NCBI RefSeq assembly: GCF_032854445.1
Contig: NC_088307.1
Location: 26,176,046 to 26,240,045, forward strand
Length of the DNA stretch: 64,000 nucleotides
From: Liolophura sinensis
Taxonomy: Eukaryota; Mollusca; Polyplacophora; Chitonida; Chitonidae
Direction of reading: 5' to 3'
The number at the start of each line of letters is the position of its first letter. Position 1 is the stretch's first letter. Below, one piece after another: positions 10,435 to 25,200 of this stretch. A program made the position numbers and the translations under genes. A model generated the notes under the pieces. It had not been told where the DNA came from. It saw nothing but the letters and a program-made list of their open reading frames with translations, and searched no databases.

Positions 10435-10690
10435 CACTCAACAAATTAATCTGTTAATTTTAACAGAAAGTCCGTTGTCGTAGTGACGCTAGAATGTATT
10501 CTGTTATGGCAGCAGAATATTCTGTTAAATATAGCACATACATTCTATTAATTTAACTCAAAGATTCTATAAGACTATCAGTTTGTTATATTGAATATGA
10601 CAGAATATTGTGTCAAAGTAGCAGAATGCATTCTAGCATCACTGAAACAAACGAATTTCTGTTAAAATTAACAGATTAACTCTTTGAGCG
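10435..10690. mobile_element. palindromic MITE, copy 2 (best preserved)
   Basis: It starts CACTCAACAAATTAATCTG, ends AGATTAACTCTTTGAGCG and is flanked by TA on both sides. The arms ttaatctgttaattttaaca and tgttaaaattaacagattaa are perfect reverse complements. Further in, gacgctagaatgtattctg pairs with cagaatgcattctagcatca. The whole element can fold into one long hairpin. No reading frame is present. Confidence 0.85.
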
Positions 10691-11281
10691 TAGGGACGTT
10701 TTAGTAGTAATAGATCATCAGTCTACCACCGATACGGTACATATGTGGTTAATATGGGAAAGTCTTTCATCTCCTCACCGAACGCCTGTGTTCTTACTCC
10801 TGCTTCCTTCACGCATGAGAGCTGTCGTATCACTAAATTGTAGCGATAAACATAAATCTGTTCAGATCTAGATTATTTATGCTCTAAGTTGTACCTGTAG
10901 CTAGGATCGCCATGCCCGTATTGGTCGTGTATGTCATGTGCTAAAGTTATAGTACACATAGCTTACCTTTACCTAAGTACGTTGCACAAATATGGCAGCT
11001 CAACGAAGACCGCATACAGCGATATATAAGCGATGCGGGCCGTTCAAAACCTATGACTTGTTCCAGATATAGGGCTGTACTCATGCAGTTCAGGCGTATT
11101 GTAGTTACGTGTATAAAGGCCACAGCCAGTGTAGAATACATGTGCATGTACATTTTAATAAATCGATTTTGCTCGCCATTAACAGCCATGGAATAAGTAA
11201 CAGATGTATTCAGCGTCTCAAGGTGTGACATACATACATATATTTATACACAATCGATCACATAAATGTGGACGTACAGAA
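10691..11281. other. intergenic, no recognised feature
   Basis: About 590 bp of unique-looking AT-rich sequence without coding signature or clear repeat. Confidence 0.5.
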
Positions 11282-11460
11282 GGGGCAATAGCATCGGACT
11301 ATGTTATGCGAAAGACACGGGTTCGATCCCGGGCCTGCTCATACCAAAGACTGGTGAATGTAGCACTGAGTGGTTTTGTTTTAGGTGAGCACCCGCGTCG
11401 CATCGATCTGGTGATACAAGCTGGCAAGCACAAATAAAAAGACACCAGCACCTGTAGTTT
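11282..11460 (+). mobile_element. single tRNA-headed SINE (family D)
   Basis: The head contains gcaatagcatcggactatg as A-box region and a perfect B box gggttcgatcccgggc at 11329-11344. The acceptor stem does not close well, so an active tRNA gene is unlikely. The 3' end is vague. Confidence 0.5.
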
Positions 11461-11591
11461 AATTTTAAACCTTCAGCTGGGACTTTTGTGTTGTCTTCTG
11501 CAACAGTATCATGGGTGGTATTGATCTTATATACCCTCATCATATACCCTATGGTCACTGTGATATATAAGTCATGGGGATCTCCCATGGT

Positions 11592-11838
11592 TTAGTACGC
11601 CAGCGCGGCGCAATGACACAGGAGCCTCACAACAAGCGGTCGCTGTGAGTTCAAGTCCAGCTCATGCTGGCTTTCTCTCCAGTCGTACGCGAGAAGGACT
11701 TGCAGGAACCTGTGGATGGTCGCGGGCTTTCCTCAAGCTCTGCCCGGTTTCCCCCAACCAATATTGTGGCTGGAGTCGTATAAGTGAAATATTGTTGAGT
11801 AGGACGTAAACACCTTTTAAATAAATAAATATATAAAT
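11592..11838 (+). mobile_element. SINE-A copy, diverged, nearly full length
   Basis: The tRNA-like head is worn (cagcgcggcgcaatgaca, gtgagttcaagtccagctca). It is followed by the standard body (gtggatggtcgcgggctttc, gtataagtgaaatattgttg) and an ATAAATAAAT tail. Confidence 0.85.
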
Positions 11839-12130
11839 CATGTCTTTCATTGTATGAATATCATTCAGTCATAAAATGCTCTTGAAAAGTGCTCCTTTGT
11901 ACAGCTCTCTGTACTTGAAAGATTAGAAAACCGGATCAAAGTTAATGCTTATAAGTAATCATAAAATAAAATCAAGACCAAGGCGTCAAAACTGAAATTC
12001 TTGTACCAGTCGTCTACCAAAATGGACGTTCCAGTTATATAATCACAAGGCCAACAAAACAATGCCCAACAGAAACAACCAAAAGAACCGAGAAAGTATG
12101 TGAAGCATGAAATTAAAAGGGATTCACGCC

Positions 12131-12605
12131 GAGATAAAAAGTCATCAGTTTTCAGTGGTGCTGGAACGGCACACTGAATGCTGTGGGGTAATAAATGAAA
12201 TTGGTGTCCGAGATAAAAAGTCATCAGTTTTCAGTGGTGCTGAAAAGGCACACTGAATGCTGTAGGGTAATAAATGAAATTGGTGTCCGAGATAAAAAAT
12301 CATCAGTTTTCAGTGGTGCTGAAAAGGCACACTGAATGCTGTAGGGTAATAAATGAAATTGGTGTCCGAGATAAAAAGCCATCAGTTTTCAGTGGTGCTG
12401 AAAAGGCACACTGAATGCTGTAGGGTAATAAATGAAATTGGTGTCCGAGATAAAAAGCCATCAGTTTTCAGTGGTGCTGAAAAGGCACACTGAATGCTGT
12501 AGGGTAATAAATGAAATTGGTGTCCGAGATAAAAAGTCATCAGTTTTCAGTGGTGCTGAAAAGGCACACTGAATGCTGTAGGGTAATAAATGAAATTGGT
12601 GTCCG
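12131..12605. repeat. 79-bp minisatellite, six units
   Basis: Units begin gagataaaaagtcatcag at 12131, 12210, 12289, 12368, 12447 and 12526, an exact 79-bp period. Each continues with tgctgaaaaggcacactgaa and ends aatgaaattggtgtcc. The first unit differs most (tggaac, tgtggggt); the others differ by one or two bases. Confidence 0.95.
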
Positions 12606-14936
12606 AATAGTATACCATGCTAGAATGTAAGTCGTCGATAATAAGATAATGACTAAAATATTAATGCATGTGAGATAAATTCGACGGAACGGAATTTTAA
12701 TTTTAGCAGCCATTGTGTAAGAAGATCAATACCATTAGCCCACAACTGTCTAATACTCCATACAATCAAATGGCTATTATGCAGACGATACGATCATTGA
12801 GAAAATGTATGATTAACGGAACATATTGCATCAAAATTTTTAGTCAGTTGTGAGCTGGTAAAAATGTTTTGTTCCTTTCAGAAAGAAAACTTTATATTTC
12901 TGATCGTAACTTTGACCAGCAGCTATGAGATAATGCTATTGTTGAGGGAATGGTTTATTTGTCTATCCTTTTAAATTTTGAAATGTTACACAAGCTTATA
13001 CAACCTAAAGACACAACTGAGATACATACATTTTTTAGATTTGAGATGCACATACTTTCGATTAACGAGAATGTGTTAACTGCAGCATGGGGCACAATTT
13101 ACATACGCACCAATTGAGGTAGTGTGCTCGAAAACGCAGGCTTCGAGATCCGAAGTTACGAAAACAGAGTAACCTCCCTTTGCGACGTGACGTCGTTTTA
13201 TTAGGCTGTACTTTATCAAGGGGTGGTGTATAGGATATAGAAAACTAATTAAACATGTCCAGACTAATTTTTTGAATTATGTTCTTGAAAATTATCATAT
13301 TGTATATGTATAGTTTTAAACTCGAATACCCATGTTAAAAGATAGCCGAGTAGCCCTACTCTGTCGTTAATCGGTGACGTCATTTTGAATGGGAGACTTG
13401 AGGACGAGCTACACAGAAGGTCCAAATGGCAGTAGAACGCATCGCTTTTTTCTGTCACGTTGCGTTGCGTGTATACTTCATATATGTTTTGTGGTACACC
13501 GATAGTTGTGACGTAATTAGGGTAAGAACAAATGAGTCCACAGCTTTGGACCGTCTTGATATAGTCGAGAAGGAATTGGGGAGTCAGTCTGTTGTCATAA
13601 TGACGTAACACGATATCGACGTATTCAGTATTCGCTGCTTCAGCTACGGCTTTAAGTCAAGATATCAGGTATCTGACGAATAAATAAATAAATAAACAAT
13701 TTAAATAAATATATAAATGCATACGCCTAAACGCCGAATATGAATGAAAGCTACTGACTTTTTCTCTTTTAGATGATTTCTACCTATTTCTTCTGTAAGC
13801 CTTCTTAATTCTTTTGGTTGTTTCTGTTGGGCGGTGATTTAGAAAATGGCATTGTAATTATTGACCTGGAATGTCTATTATGGTTGATATGTCTGACATA
13901 TCAGTTGCTTCCGTTGTTTCTCTTGACAATGTTCATCCTTGAGCAGCGTGCTGTCTAACCTCAGAGGGCTTTAACAGAGTAAATAACCACGCGTACATGT
14001 AGTTCTGCAAAATGAAATTGTCTTTATTCCTAAACCATGCTGGACCAGGTAAATTAACCGTGGTTGTCTTACCAGGATTGAGCACCATTTAGAAAACGAA
14101 AAATACCTCCACGACTTCCTGATATTTCCACAGGCGTGAAAATACACCATTAATGTTACATTAAAATGCACCTGTACAAAACATGCTAAGAATTCCGCAC
14201 AAATGCACTTGAATTAAACAACCTATCAACAGGTACTATCTGTAAATCTTGTTTCAACGTGGTATAAAAACCCATTTAACATGCGTCTGATTGATTTGGG
14301 ATAACAAAGTGTACCTTGATTGATAGAGGTCCGTTTTCCCCTTGAATCTTCGTGTATTTGTTTTGCTGAACTATGTTCAATGAATTTCCGGCAAACGTGC
14401 AGGGTGTGTAGACGTAAGCCATTGAATTTTAACCGGGCACGCTTTTGATTAATTAGTATTTATTGGATATTTGTCAAGTACTTAGGGTGGGGCGACCTTT
14501 CTCTGCACTCATCGGGGTGACGGCGAAGACGCGGAACTTTCTTCTTTAAGCACCAGTTAGATTAAATAAATATCACTGGCCTTTCCAGTTAAAGTGTTGT
14601 TAAAACATTGGAATTATTTCCCATATGGCTTTACCATAAGTTCATATTGAAATCCCAATACAGAAATAATAACAGCTGTTTCAGTGTCTGAGATTTAATA
14701 TATAGCCTGTTGATTTATTCAGTGGTGATGATAGCAGCGACTTAGATATGGGTCCTTAAACTTTTTGGATGCCGGGGGAACATTGTTTCATGTTTAGTAT
14801 AGCTAAACAGATTTATGTAAATTGATTGAAGCAATACTTATGTGAGAGTTTGAAGTAGTGAAATAAGTGTGAAATAAAGGAACAGTTGCTCTGACATATC
14901 ATGGCCGCTTTGTCTCGCTATGTATCTTATACCATA
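12606..14936. other. intergenic, no recognised gene
   Basis: AT-rich sequence with small ATAAA clusters (13680-13720). No coding pattern, tRNA or dispersed family could be supported here. Confidence 0.5.
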
Positions 14937-15194
14937 CACTCAAAAAAAATTAATCTGTTAACTTTAAAAGTAAATCTGTTACCAGAGTGATACTAGAATG
15001 CATTCTGTTAATGCAGCAGAGTATTCTGTTAAATATAACAAACATATTCTATTCATTCAACATAACCATTCTGTTAAACTAACAGGATATTATGTTGAAT
15101 GTGACACAATATTGTCTAAAAATAGCAGAACACTTTTTAACATCACTCAGACAACAGACTTTCTGATAAATTTAACAGATGAATTTTTTGAGCG
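14937..15194. mobile_element. palindromic MITE, copy 3
   Basis: It starts CACTCAAAAAAAATTAATC after TA and ends GAATTTTTTGAGCG. It has the same inner pair tactagaatgcattctgtta and agcagaacactttttaacatc, and the right arm is more diverged. The right-hand TA is offset by two bases (gcgCATA). Confidence 0.75.
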
Positions 15195-15266
15195 CATATA
15201 TAATGTATGTTTTCGGAAGTGATCAAAGTGGTGCAACAAAATTTATAGTAGACACAGTTACTGCAA

Positions 15267-15382
15267 GGGCTGTCACTCCCTGTTTATTTATTCATTTATT
15301 TGATTGGTGTTTTACGCCGAAGGTGCGAAGGGCTGTCACTCCCTGTTTATTTATTCATTTATTTGATTGGTGTTTTACGCCG
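15267..15382. repeat. 61-bp direct duplication covering the start of a SINE-A tail
   Basis: The segment aagggctgtcactccctgtt through gattggtgttttacgccg is present twice with a 61-bp period. Only the second copy continues into the SINE-A body. Confidence 0.9.
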
Positions 15383-15482
15383 TACTGAAGAATATTTCAC
15401 TTATATGATGGCGACCAGCATTATGGTGGGACGAAACTGGGGAAAACCCAAGACCATCCACAGGTTGCTTACCACGTACGGC
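15345..15482 (-). mobile_element. SINE-A copy, minus strand, interrupted by a (TA)n tract
   Basis: It carries gattggtgttttacgccgta, ctgaagaatatttcacttat and gccagcattatggtgggac, then breaks off at a long TA array. Confidence 0.85.
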
Positions 15483-15492
15483 CGGTCACTTC

Positions 15493-17226
<1,734 letters not shown>

Positions 17227-17238
17227 TCTTGTTTTGGA

Positions 17239-17583
17239 ATGAGTGAGTGAGTGCTTGGGGTTAACGTCGTACTCAACAATTTTTCAGCCATATGACGACG
17301 AAGGAATCATTAGGGTGCATGTACGTGTAATGTGCCTCCTTGTTCCACCGCTGTTTTATTTAGTGCTGCTTCACTGAGACGACTTACCGAAGGCAAGTAA
17401 GCTGCCCCGCCCGAGCCATTATAGTGATACAAGTCAACCAGTCACTATCCCCTTGGTGCTGAACGCCAAGCGAGGAAGTTACAACTTCCTCTTTTGAAGT
17501 CTTGGGTGTAAATCGATCAAGGATTGATCCTGGATCTACCGCTCCCAAAGCGTACGCTCTACCAACCGTGCTATCTGGGCCGG
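17239..17583 (-). mobile_element. SINE-B, full length, minus strand, with target-site duplication
   Basis: It is flanked by tcttgttttgga at 17227-17238 and 17584-17595, identical over 12 bp. On the minus strand it starts with a tRNA-like head (ggcccagatagcacggttgg, gtagagcg; B-box region gtagatccaggatcaatcc) and ends in CACT repeats. At 345 bp it is the best reference copy of this family here. Confidence 0.9.
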
Positions 17584-17595
17584 TCTTGTTTTGGA

Positions 17596-17880
17596 GGAGC
17601 GGACCTGGGTCGGGTGTTTGAAGGCGCTTGCCTTTCAATTGCTTGGACACACGAGATGAGGGTTCAAATCCTATCGTGAACACAGACTTTGTAGATTCTC
17701 TTGCTGTCTCTGCTTTTAAGGCCTTGGTGACAGTAAGCTGTCAACGACGCTCGTGTGGCTCTTTTCAAAGTCTAACGTTCGTTGAAAACCACTGGTCTTC
17801 CCCAAATCTGATGCGTGTATATGTACGTCACACATGGGAAAATTTGTCAGCAACTTCTCAAAAATCGGCTTTGTGACATT
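17596..17880 (+). mobile_element. SINE-C copy with tRNA-like head
   Basis: The head has gtcgggtgtttgaaggcgct and a B box gagggttcaaatcctatc. The body (ggccttggtgacagtaagct, gtctaacgttcgttgaaaac) matches 30780-30850. SINE-B appears to have inserted at its 5' edge. Confidence 0.65.
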
Positions 17881-18554
17881 TTCTACGCGAATATAACAAT
17901 GTGACAAATTCCAGGCTAAAGAGTACAGTTTATTTTATGGAATAAGCAAAAAGGGCAGTTGCCTGTTTACAGCTTCGGGCAAAAGTATTTACAACGTGTA
18001 TATAAGAGGAGTAAAGTCGTTAGGGATTTTTTTCTGATGATTAAATTGGCAATAGAGAACGATCGAACGGAAGCATGTATATGGTATGCCAGTGGGACAG
18101 TTTTCTGCGGGTAATCCATGTTCTTCTATTCATAACACTAACTGCTGTCGGTTTAGCATCTAAATTAAAATACGCATTTGATAATACAGTTAAAGAGTGT
18201 TACATTGGACATCTGACTACATATAACTATGGCGATACAGTACCGTCAGGTTTTAGTCTGTATTCAAACCTTTATTGCCAACGGTTTAATTGTGCTAACC
18301 ATTGACACAACGAAGAGAAGACCACGCGGAGGGTAAAAGCAAAGAATACAGGCTGACTATGCTGTTTTACACATGAGCAAAACGACCTCACCGCACAGAC
18401 AAACCCGTATTTCCGCGAAGTAGGTAGTTGGGCCAAACTCATGTACAGATAGAAACCAATGTTAGCTTTGGTTTGGCCTAATAACGGTACACCTAAACAG
18501 TAATTTAAAAAATATTCGATTGCGCTTCTGCAGGTCTTGAAGATCTGTGTTCAG

Positions 18555-18606
18555 CCCCGCCCGGTGCTTCGTGACGTAAGCTAAAGTTTATCACTACCTA
18601 TATATA
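18555..18606 (+). promoter_or_regulatory. putative ADAMTS promoter (GC box, CRE-like site, TATA box)
   Basis: A GC-box-like ccccgccc lies at 18555-18562, a CRE-like TGACGTAA at 18572-18579 and a TATA box TATATATA at 18599-18606. They lie ~160-210 bp before the ATG of the ADAMTS gene. The spacing would put transcription start near 18630. The motifs are seen; their use is inferred. Confidence 0.5.
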
Positions 18607-18712
18607 CACCCCGGCCCTGAGGTGTTTGGGGACCGCGAGCTAAGGTGGGCCTGTCTGCGACGATCTCACCTGGACGTATTCAAGGTAATAGACAGAATAT
18701 TTATGCGGGACA

Positions 18713-18733
18713 AAGAAAGCTGACAAAGACAAA
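18713..18733 (+). promoter_or_regulatory. six-codon upstream ORF in the ADAMTS 5' leader
   Basis: ATG CGG GAC AAA GAA AGC TGA ends 33 bp before the main ATG. If transcribed from the TATA box above, it could dampen translation of the protease. Confidence 0.4.
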
Positions 18734-18766
18734 GAAGAGTAGACAATTGCTATACAGGGAACCGAG

Positions 18767-18832
18767 ATGGAGATGGTATTCACTTTGGTGATTATTGCGG
18801 CAATGTGCTTGGGTTTTAACAAAGGACACACG
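18767..18832 (+). CDS. ADAMTS: ADAMTS exon 1: signal peptide
   Basis: 22 codons, [20 protein letters not shown] and HT, a hydrophobic secretion signal. The donor is GTGAGT and the exon leaves in phase 0. The ATG context GAGATGG is favourable. Confidence 0.88.
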
Positions 18833-19117
18833 GTGAGTGGGGTTTTCTATCATTGTTCACTACACGTTGTCAACCAGTCTTCTGTCATATGAAACAGCAT
18901 ATCATTGAAGAGTGCTGAGCTGTAGTACTTCAGGATCTGTAGCATTTGCTTGGTCGGACTGCATTTTGCAGATGGCTTCAACCCTGTGCTACACGGAGTT
19001 AAAGGGAAAATTGTACTTTACACGGATGTCATACTTCAAGCGAGAATTTCATTCTTATTCCTTATTTGAATTCCACCAGAATGTTTGCGTTTTCCTTTAA
19101 TCTCCACACCTCATAGG

Positions 19118-19200
<83 letters not shown>

Positions 19201-22200
19201 TTCACGTATATTAAGAGGTTTTGAGTTAAAAACAAACATTCGAATAAAATGATGTTTCAGAACTTGAACCTCTTTGAGTGTTAAACGAAATAAGAAGCGG
19301 GCAGTGTACGAAGGGGTCTTGTACTAATACATTTAGAAATGGTGTATACCTATAGCGAAATGCATGTACCGGAATACCGGCATAATTTTCCAATTCATCT
19401 ACTTCCGCCGCCGGTAGGATTACGTTTGTCAGATATCTGGCGAATGGTTTCTTACGGTCACTCGGGTTTCTTCTACCAATGGGTCTTACATCTGTGATAT
19501 AAGTGAAAAGTTCTAGGCCAGAACGTACATCCAGTACGTACAGACATGAATGAATTCTGCTATGTCTGCCTTGTATACAGGCATTAGTTTTAAAATTATT
19601 TAAGCGACTTTGTTAATTCATGAATCACCCTATAACACCCTACATACAACATCCGGTTTAGGAATCGCCCCAAAGAAATATCTCCAGCTAGAAGACGTCG
19701 TTTGTAATCTTGTCTCGAGCACATAATCTTGATTATTGAATTACTTAATTAAAGAATAACCTTTCTTTCTATGGTCATTAAATATTTATATTTTATGTAA
19801 GTAAATGAAGCGAATTGTTGCTGTCAATACCACCTTAGCAAAACATTGCACAGTAGCACTGTATGTGCATTAACCGCAAACCAGTCCTTCTTTCAGAAAT
19901 GGATAACATTAACATTTATACTGAATGCACGTATCCAAGAATATTTCACTCAGGCGACCACGGCCAGCATTATGGTGGGAAGAAACCGGGCTGAATGTAT
20001 TGTGCTCGTGCTTTCAAGTAGCGCGTGAGTGCAATGAAAGTGTACTGGATAAAAGTTAACCAGCTACCTAGACTTGTCCTCTAATTGTCATATTCTTGGT
20101 GTATTCTATTCAGATCGGGATTGTTTCTAAGTCTATGTACAAGCCAGTCACACCAGGCTGAATAGTTTGTACTCATATCACGCCAGCAATTTAACGACAG
20201 GCAAAGTGTAGAAACATAAAGATTAATTTAAGATTTGGTTCAACAAAAAGTTTTTGTTACCCAGCAATAAGGGCAAAACATGTCACGTGGTTCGTGAAGG
20301 TTTGCAATGAGGGCTGAAATGTTACCAAATATACTCATAGATTGTACATTGGACAGGTGACATAATTGCACCGCAATATGTCAGTGTTGTTTAGGATAAC
20401 GACATGTCACTTTTATATAATATGCTTCATTTGTGAGACATCAGGCATGAACACGCTCTCATTTTTCCTTCGCTTCCCAGTGAAGACAAACGGTTACATA
20501 GATTTGTGTAATATCCAAATAATCACATAATATTTTCAGTTAGGTAACCCTAAATCTACATATACATGGTCTTTGCTATTGTCTGTGGAAAAATTTTGGT
20601 TAAAACAAGTAAATAAATAAATAAATACATACATACATACATAAATACATGAATCGGCAGTGTGTAAAGCACTCTTCATCCGCCATTAGACAGCAAACAC
20701 ACAAACTCGCACAGTCTGTTGCTAATTTGGATATTTCAGGTAGTTCAATTTTGTTTCAATCCATTCCAGTTTCACCAGGAAATGTCCAAGGCCGAGCTCG
20801 TTCATTACTTCGGAACGCCAAATTTGCAAAATGGTAAGTTGCATGTACCAGTTTGTTGTTCGAATAATTATCAGTTACAAGGATCTCTCTGAGTCATTCT
20901 AAGTGTATGTCTGTCGGTCGGTTGGTTGGTTTCTATCTTTTAACATGGAATATAATTAAGATGTACATCTCAGAGAGAAAAAAAACAGGGTCGCGACTAC
21001 AGTGTGATCAAATGGTCACCTGTAATCGATGAAATACGGCCTCTCGTCAGTTTACCTCAGGTAGGGTTTTATTCTAACTGTTCATGTATAAATAGTAGCA
21101 AATTACACGTTAAGCGGAATTGGGTAAAAAAATGCAGTGATGTTAATTGCAATTTTTTAGACGTCACTGGCCTAGAATTACTCAAAATGCTGTGTTGTCA
21201 TCAGATTTAGCATACAATAACTGGCAGTGACTCAACGTTGGGCCTAAGTGTAAGACGACATTAACGTCTTTGGAGATGTCGTGTATGTACAGCTATTGCA
21301 AATTTGCGCTTAATGCATATATCAGGCTGTGCTCCTGTTTTTATTCTAAGAGCTGTTCTAATTACAGCTGATGTGTATCTTTCCAGGGACATTACAGCTC
21401 TTGCTGGTTCCGTTACGGTTTTTATCAGAAGATTTTTTTAAGTCCCTCGAGAATTAGGGCCGTAGATTTCTCAGGGAGATTTGGTTTCCTCCCTCCATAA
21501 AAATAGCTACCGTAACATAAGTCCAACTATTTGAATATGGCTTAAAATGGCAATCAAATATACACGTAAATAAATAAATGGAAATGAGCGACGTGAAGAG
21601 ACTACCTCAGAAATCGCTGTTTGGATGAAAATGTAAAATGTTGTGAGTTATTTGAAATATTTACTTATTTATTTGATTGGTGTTTTACAACGTACTATCC
21701 TTAAAAGTTACGCATATGAATTTGTAAGTAACTAAGTAGAACCCATAAGCTCTAGAAGTCTCATTCTATTTGTCTGCCCCAAGGCCCCTGTGGCCGAGAT
21801 ATTTAGCATGCCAGCGCCACGCATTGACCTAGGAGCCCCTCACTAATAAAGTGGCTATGACAAGCAAAAATCCAACTCATGCTGGGGTCGACCCTTTGCA
21901 GGATGTCACAGATGCTGCGAATTTGGGCTGTTTAGCTGCGACCCGGGGCTCTATATAGAGCCGCTCTCTGGCAGTGGGATGGTCGGCCCGTCAGTCGAAT
22001 TTTAAACGGCTTATGAACTTGTGCAAAATTTCCAGTATATGATCTTGGTCTGTCTCTTTACCTCTCCCAAAAGCTGTATAGTTTTAGCGCTCCTTGTGTC
22101 TACGACGTCGTCACTGCTAATATAAAGTGAAAAATACATCATTTCGACCATTTGAATCGTGAAAAAATACGTCGCTATTGATTACTTGTTTGATTGTTGT

Positions 22201-25200
22201 TTAAAGGCAAAGACAGCACCTGGCTAAAACATATTTCAATCGAAAGCATTAAACTCAGTTTTCTAATCATACTTTGTTTTTTTAATGAGATTTCGCCGAA
22301 TAACATGCAGAACAAAATGACAATACTGCACAAATAGCAGGTATGAGTAGAGTCAGCCATCTTGAGAATTATTTCCAGTCAAACACGTTGCTATCAGATT
22401 GCGCGGCCTAAGCTGTGACGTAGCTTTTACCCATTCACCCTATAAAGTGACATGTGACAACACAGAACTACCACATAAGACATCATTTTGAGATCGTTCA
22501 CAAGGATTTAGCTAACCGAAGGGTCACATCACAGTGTTGAGAGACGGGTCTGTATCATTTACGGACCACCACAGATGTAAATTCAATTTATTTACAAGCC
22601 GTGTAATATTCAGTGACGGTATCACATACTATGCCATGCAATAGCATACTTGCTCGGCCCATATCACATTCATCTCAGCAACACAGCCTGGGTCTACATA
22701 GTCACTCTGTTCAAGTTATTCAAATACATTTTTGTCGTTCATTGTAGCGTTTTAGTCAGCAGTTTCTAAATAACAAATAGAGTCAGTGCAAAATTCAGTA
22801 AGAATGCCGGAGGTTTATGGAGATGCGAATTCCTGAAACACCGTTTTCAAGCTGAGGTTCTTTCTCTGACGTCCGCGATAACTAGGTCAGCACTGCTTTC
22901 ATCTTAGAAGCCACTGATACAAAACTGAAGCATGACATCCAGCGACAATTGAATGCCTAGATCAGCCTAAGTGGTGGTTAGATTTATTTCCAATTGTTTC
23001 AGAACTGAGCACGAATCTAGTTGTACAACAGTGCTGATGTAATTTGGAAAACATTTAATAGCGGTCAAAATCACCAGCACAACCCTTAAAGAGGCTAAGA
23101 CCTGTAACAGGAATACCCCGACCATGTATTAGCTGGCTATTCAAACAGGGTCGCTGGAGTCCCCTTGTTAATGATATAGTAGGCCTGTTGTATCTAACCT
23201 TAAGGAGTGCAAGAAATATCCTTCCAGTATGACCAGTTTCCGAGTAAACTATATTTATCATTTGGGCCTTCATCGCCGAAGTGTAAAACTTTCATCGGCC
23301 ATAGGCTACTGCTTAGACTATAATGCGGAATATACCTTCGAGGTTAGAAAACTAGAGTACACATGACGTCACATTGCTCTCGATAATGGAGACATGTTGA
23401 AGCTGTGGCAAGACGAAGTTTCACTAAACTTTTACTGGGTTGAAAGAAAATCTAAAAACGATATTGAATTCCCTTTTAAGACACTTTGAATGGTAGCCTT
23501 TTAGTGGAAATAAATATCAGTTAGGTGCTGTCTTTCACGTTAACCCCATCGTAAAGTGCTTTTCAGCTATACCATGGCGGTCGGTTTTATGATTGGAAAA
23601 AGCGGGAATGCCCGATATAAACCACCGGCCTTTGTAAAGTTACTGACAAACTTTCCTATGTGATAGGTACACCAGATGTACACCATATTGGTGGAAGACA
23701 AGTAGTCTTTAAGGTCATAGAGGGCACAACGGCCACACGAACGTCATGGATTTTTTTTTTTTTTTTTTTTTTTGGATTGGTGATTTACGCCGTACTCAAG
23801 AATATTTTACTTATACGACGGCAGCCAGCATTATGGTGGGTGGAAACCGGGCAGAGCCCGGCGGAAACCCACGACCATCCGCAGGTTGCTGGCAGACCTT
23901 CCCACGTACGGCCGGAGAGGAAGCCAGCATGAGCTGGTCTTGAACTCACAGCGTCATGGACTTCTTGTCACTAAAGCCCCACAAACGGTGGGAGCGGGGG
24001 CTGTTACATACATGTAGTAAAGTCGTATGTCAGAACATTTCACTTATTTGACGGCTGTCGTTTTCATGGATGAAGGAAACTCTAGTGATAGAAGTAGTCG
24101 GTGGAGACAGAGAAATCTGGGTAACACTTTGTCCGAAGCTTTGTCTGTCAAATGTTGTAATGATAATGATATTTTGTCGGTAGTTTTTCTACACACTATC
24201 ACTACCGCGTTAAAAGATAAGCAAATAAGCCGGTTGAGAAGACTGAGCCGTAAATCGGTAATGAACCAGTTCATGTACCTCCTGTGTCCAAAGTTTTATA
24301 GGCGAGATGTCAACTGTGTTGTCATTACCCGTCTGTAGTCAGTTCAAATAGGTTATTTGCCTTTATACCTTTCTATCATTGGCTCGATTTTTTCTGATTT
24401 TCAGCTGAGTTGATGTAGGGCTGAGATTTGTTTTCATAAACAGTTACGTCAGGGTGACTAAGATTGAAGTAGTATCACGCGTCAAAGCTTTTTCATGTTG
24501 CTTTCAGGGCGTGAAAAGGGCCGTCAAATTGCACTACTCGATTAAATTGCATTAAACTTTGACAGGGTAAAGAAAATGTATTTCCTGACCCCTGGCAGAT
24601 CGGTCTTTCTTCTTGACGAACGGCTTGTGATAAATGACAACTCTAACGCACGAAGCGTGTTGTGTTTCGTGCCTTTAGACCCAGGATGAGCACTTTGCGT
24701 GTGAGGTCTAACTATTATAAACTTTGTAATTCTGACACCCTCGAGTGCTAAGATAACGATATATTTGCCACACCGTCGGGTGTGTTTTGTTTGGATAGGA
24801 TTAAGAGATGGTAAGTTCCTACGCACATTTTGTACATCAATCTGTAGATATCATTATGATCGCATAAAACATTTACAAGTGACAGTGTAAGGGAAAACCC
24901 AAACTTTGTATTATATTGCATATTGAGGTAAAACTAGTTCATGGTCATTTTTGAAGCTTTAACTTTAGCAGCCGTGCTTTGCTGTCAGTTCTTCCCTTTA
25001 ATGACGAACATGACATGCGCAGACAAAGTAGGGAGTTAGTGGGTGAGGTGAGGGGTTTTTAATATTGCAAAAAATTACTACTAATACTTTGGTCACATCA
25101 GAGAATGTTCGACATCTAACAAATTAAGTTCTACAATTGGAGCAGTTTAAAAGGTTAAAATACTCTTTATCAACATCTGTGTGAAATATCTTTACTTTTC

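Larger units (their letters stand above)
18833..20769 (+). other. ADAMTS intron 1
   Basis: 1937 bp holding a (TA)n tract (19119-19198) and a SINE-A fragment on the minus strand (19936-20000). No exon is recognised. Confidence 0.7.

Noticed and set aside
12131-12605. Possible CRISPR array
   Set aside because: The 79-bp units are contiguous, have no unique spacers and lie in animal DNA.
23660-23943. Open frames on the plus strand ending in RPERKPA-like peptides
   Set aside because: They run through a minus-strand SINE-A copy. The same peptides recur at 11662, 27286, 28689, 38520, 44504, 55672 and 62541, wherever SINE-A lies.
24027-24338. 103-codon plus-strand frame in intron 2
   Set aside because: It starts in a SINE-like segment (acatttcacttatttgacgg), has no domain, no good splice sites and an equally long shadow on the other strand.
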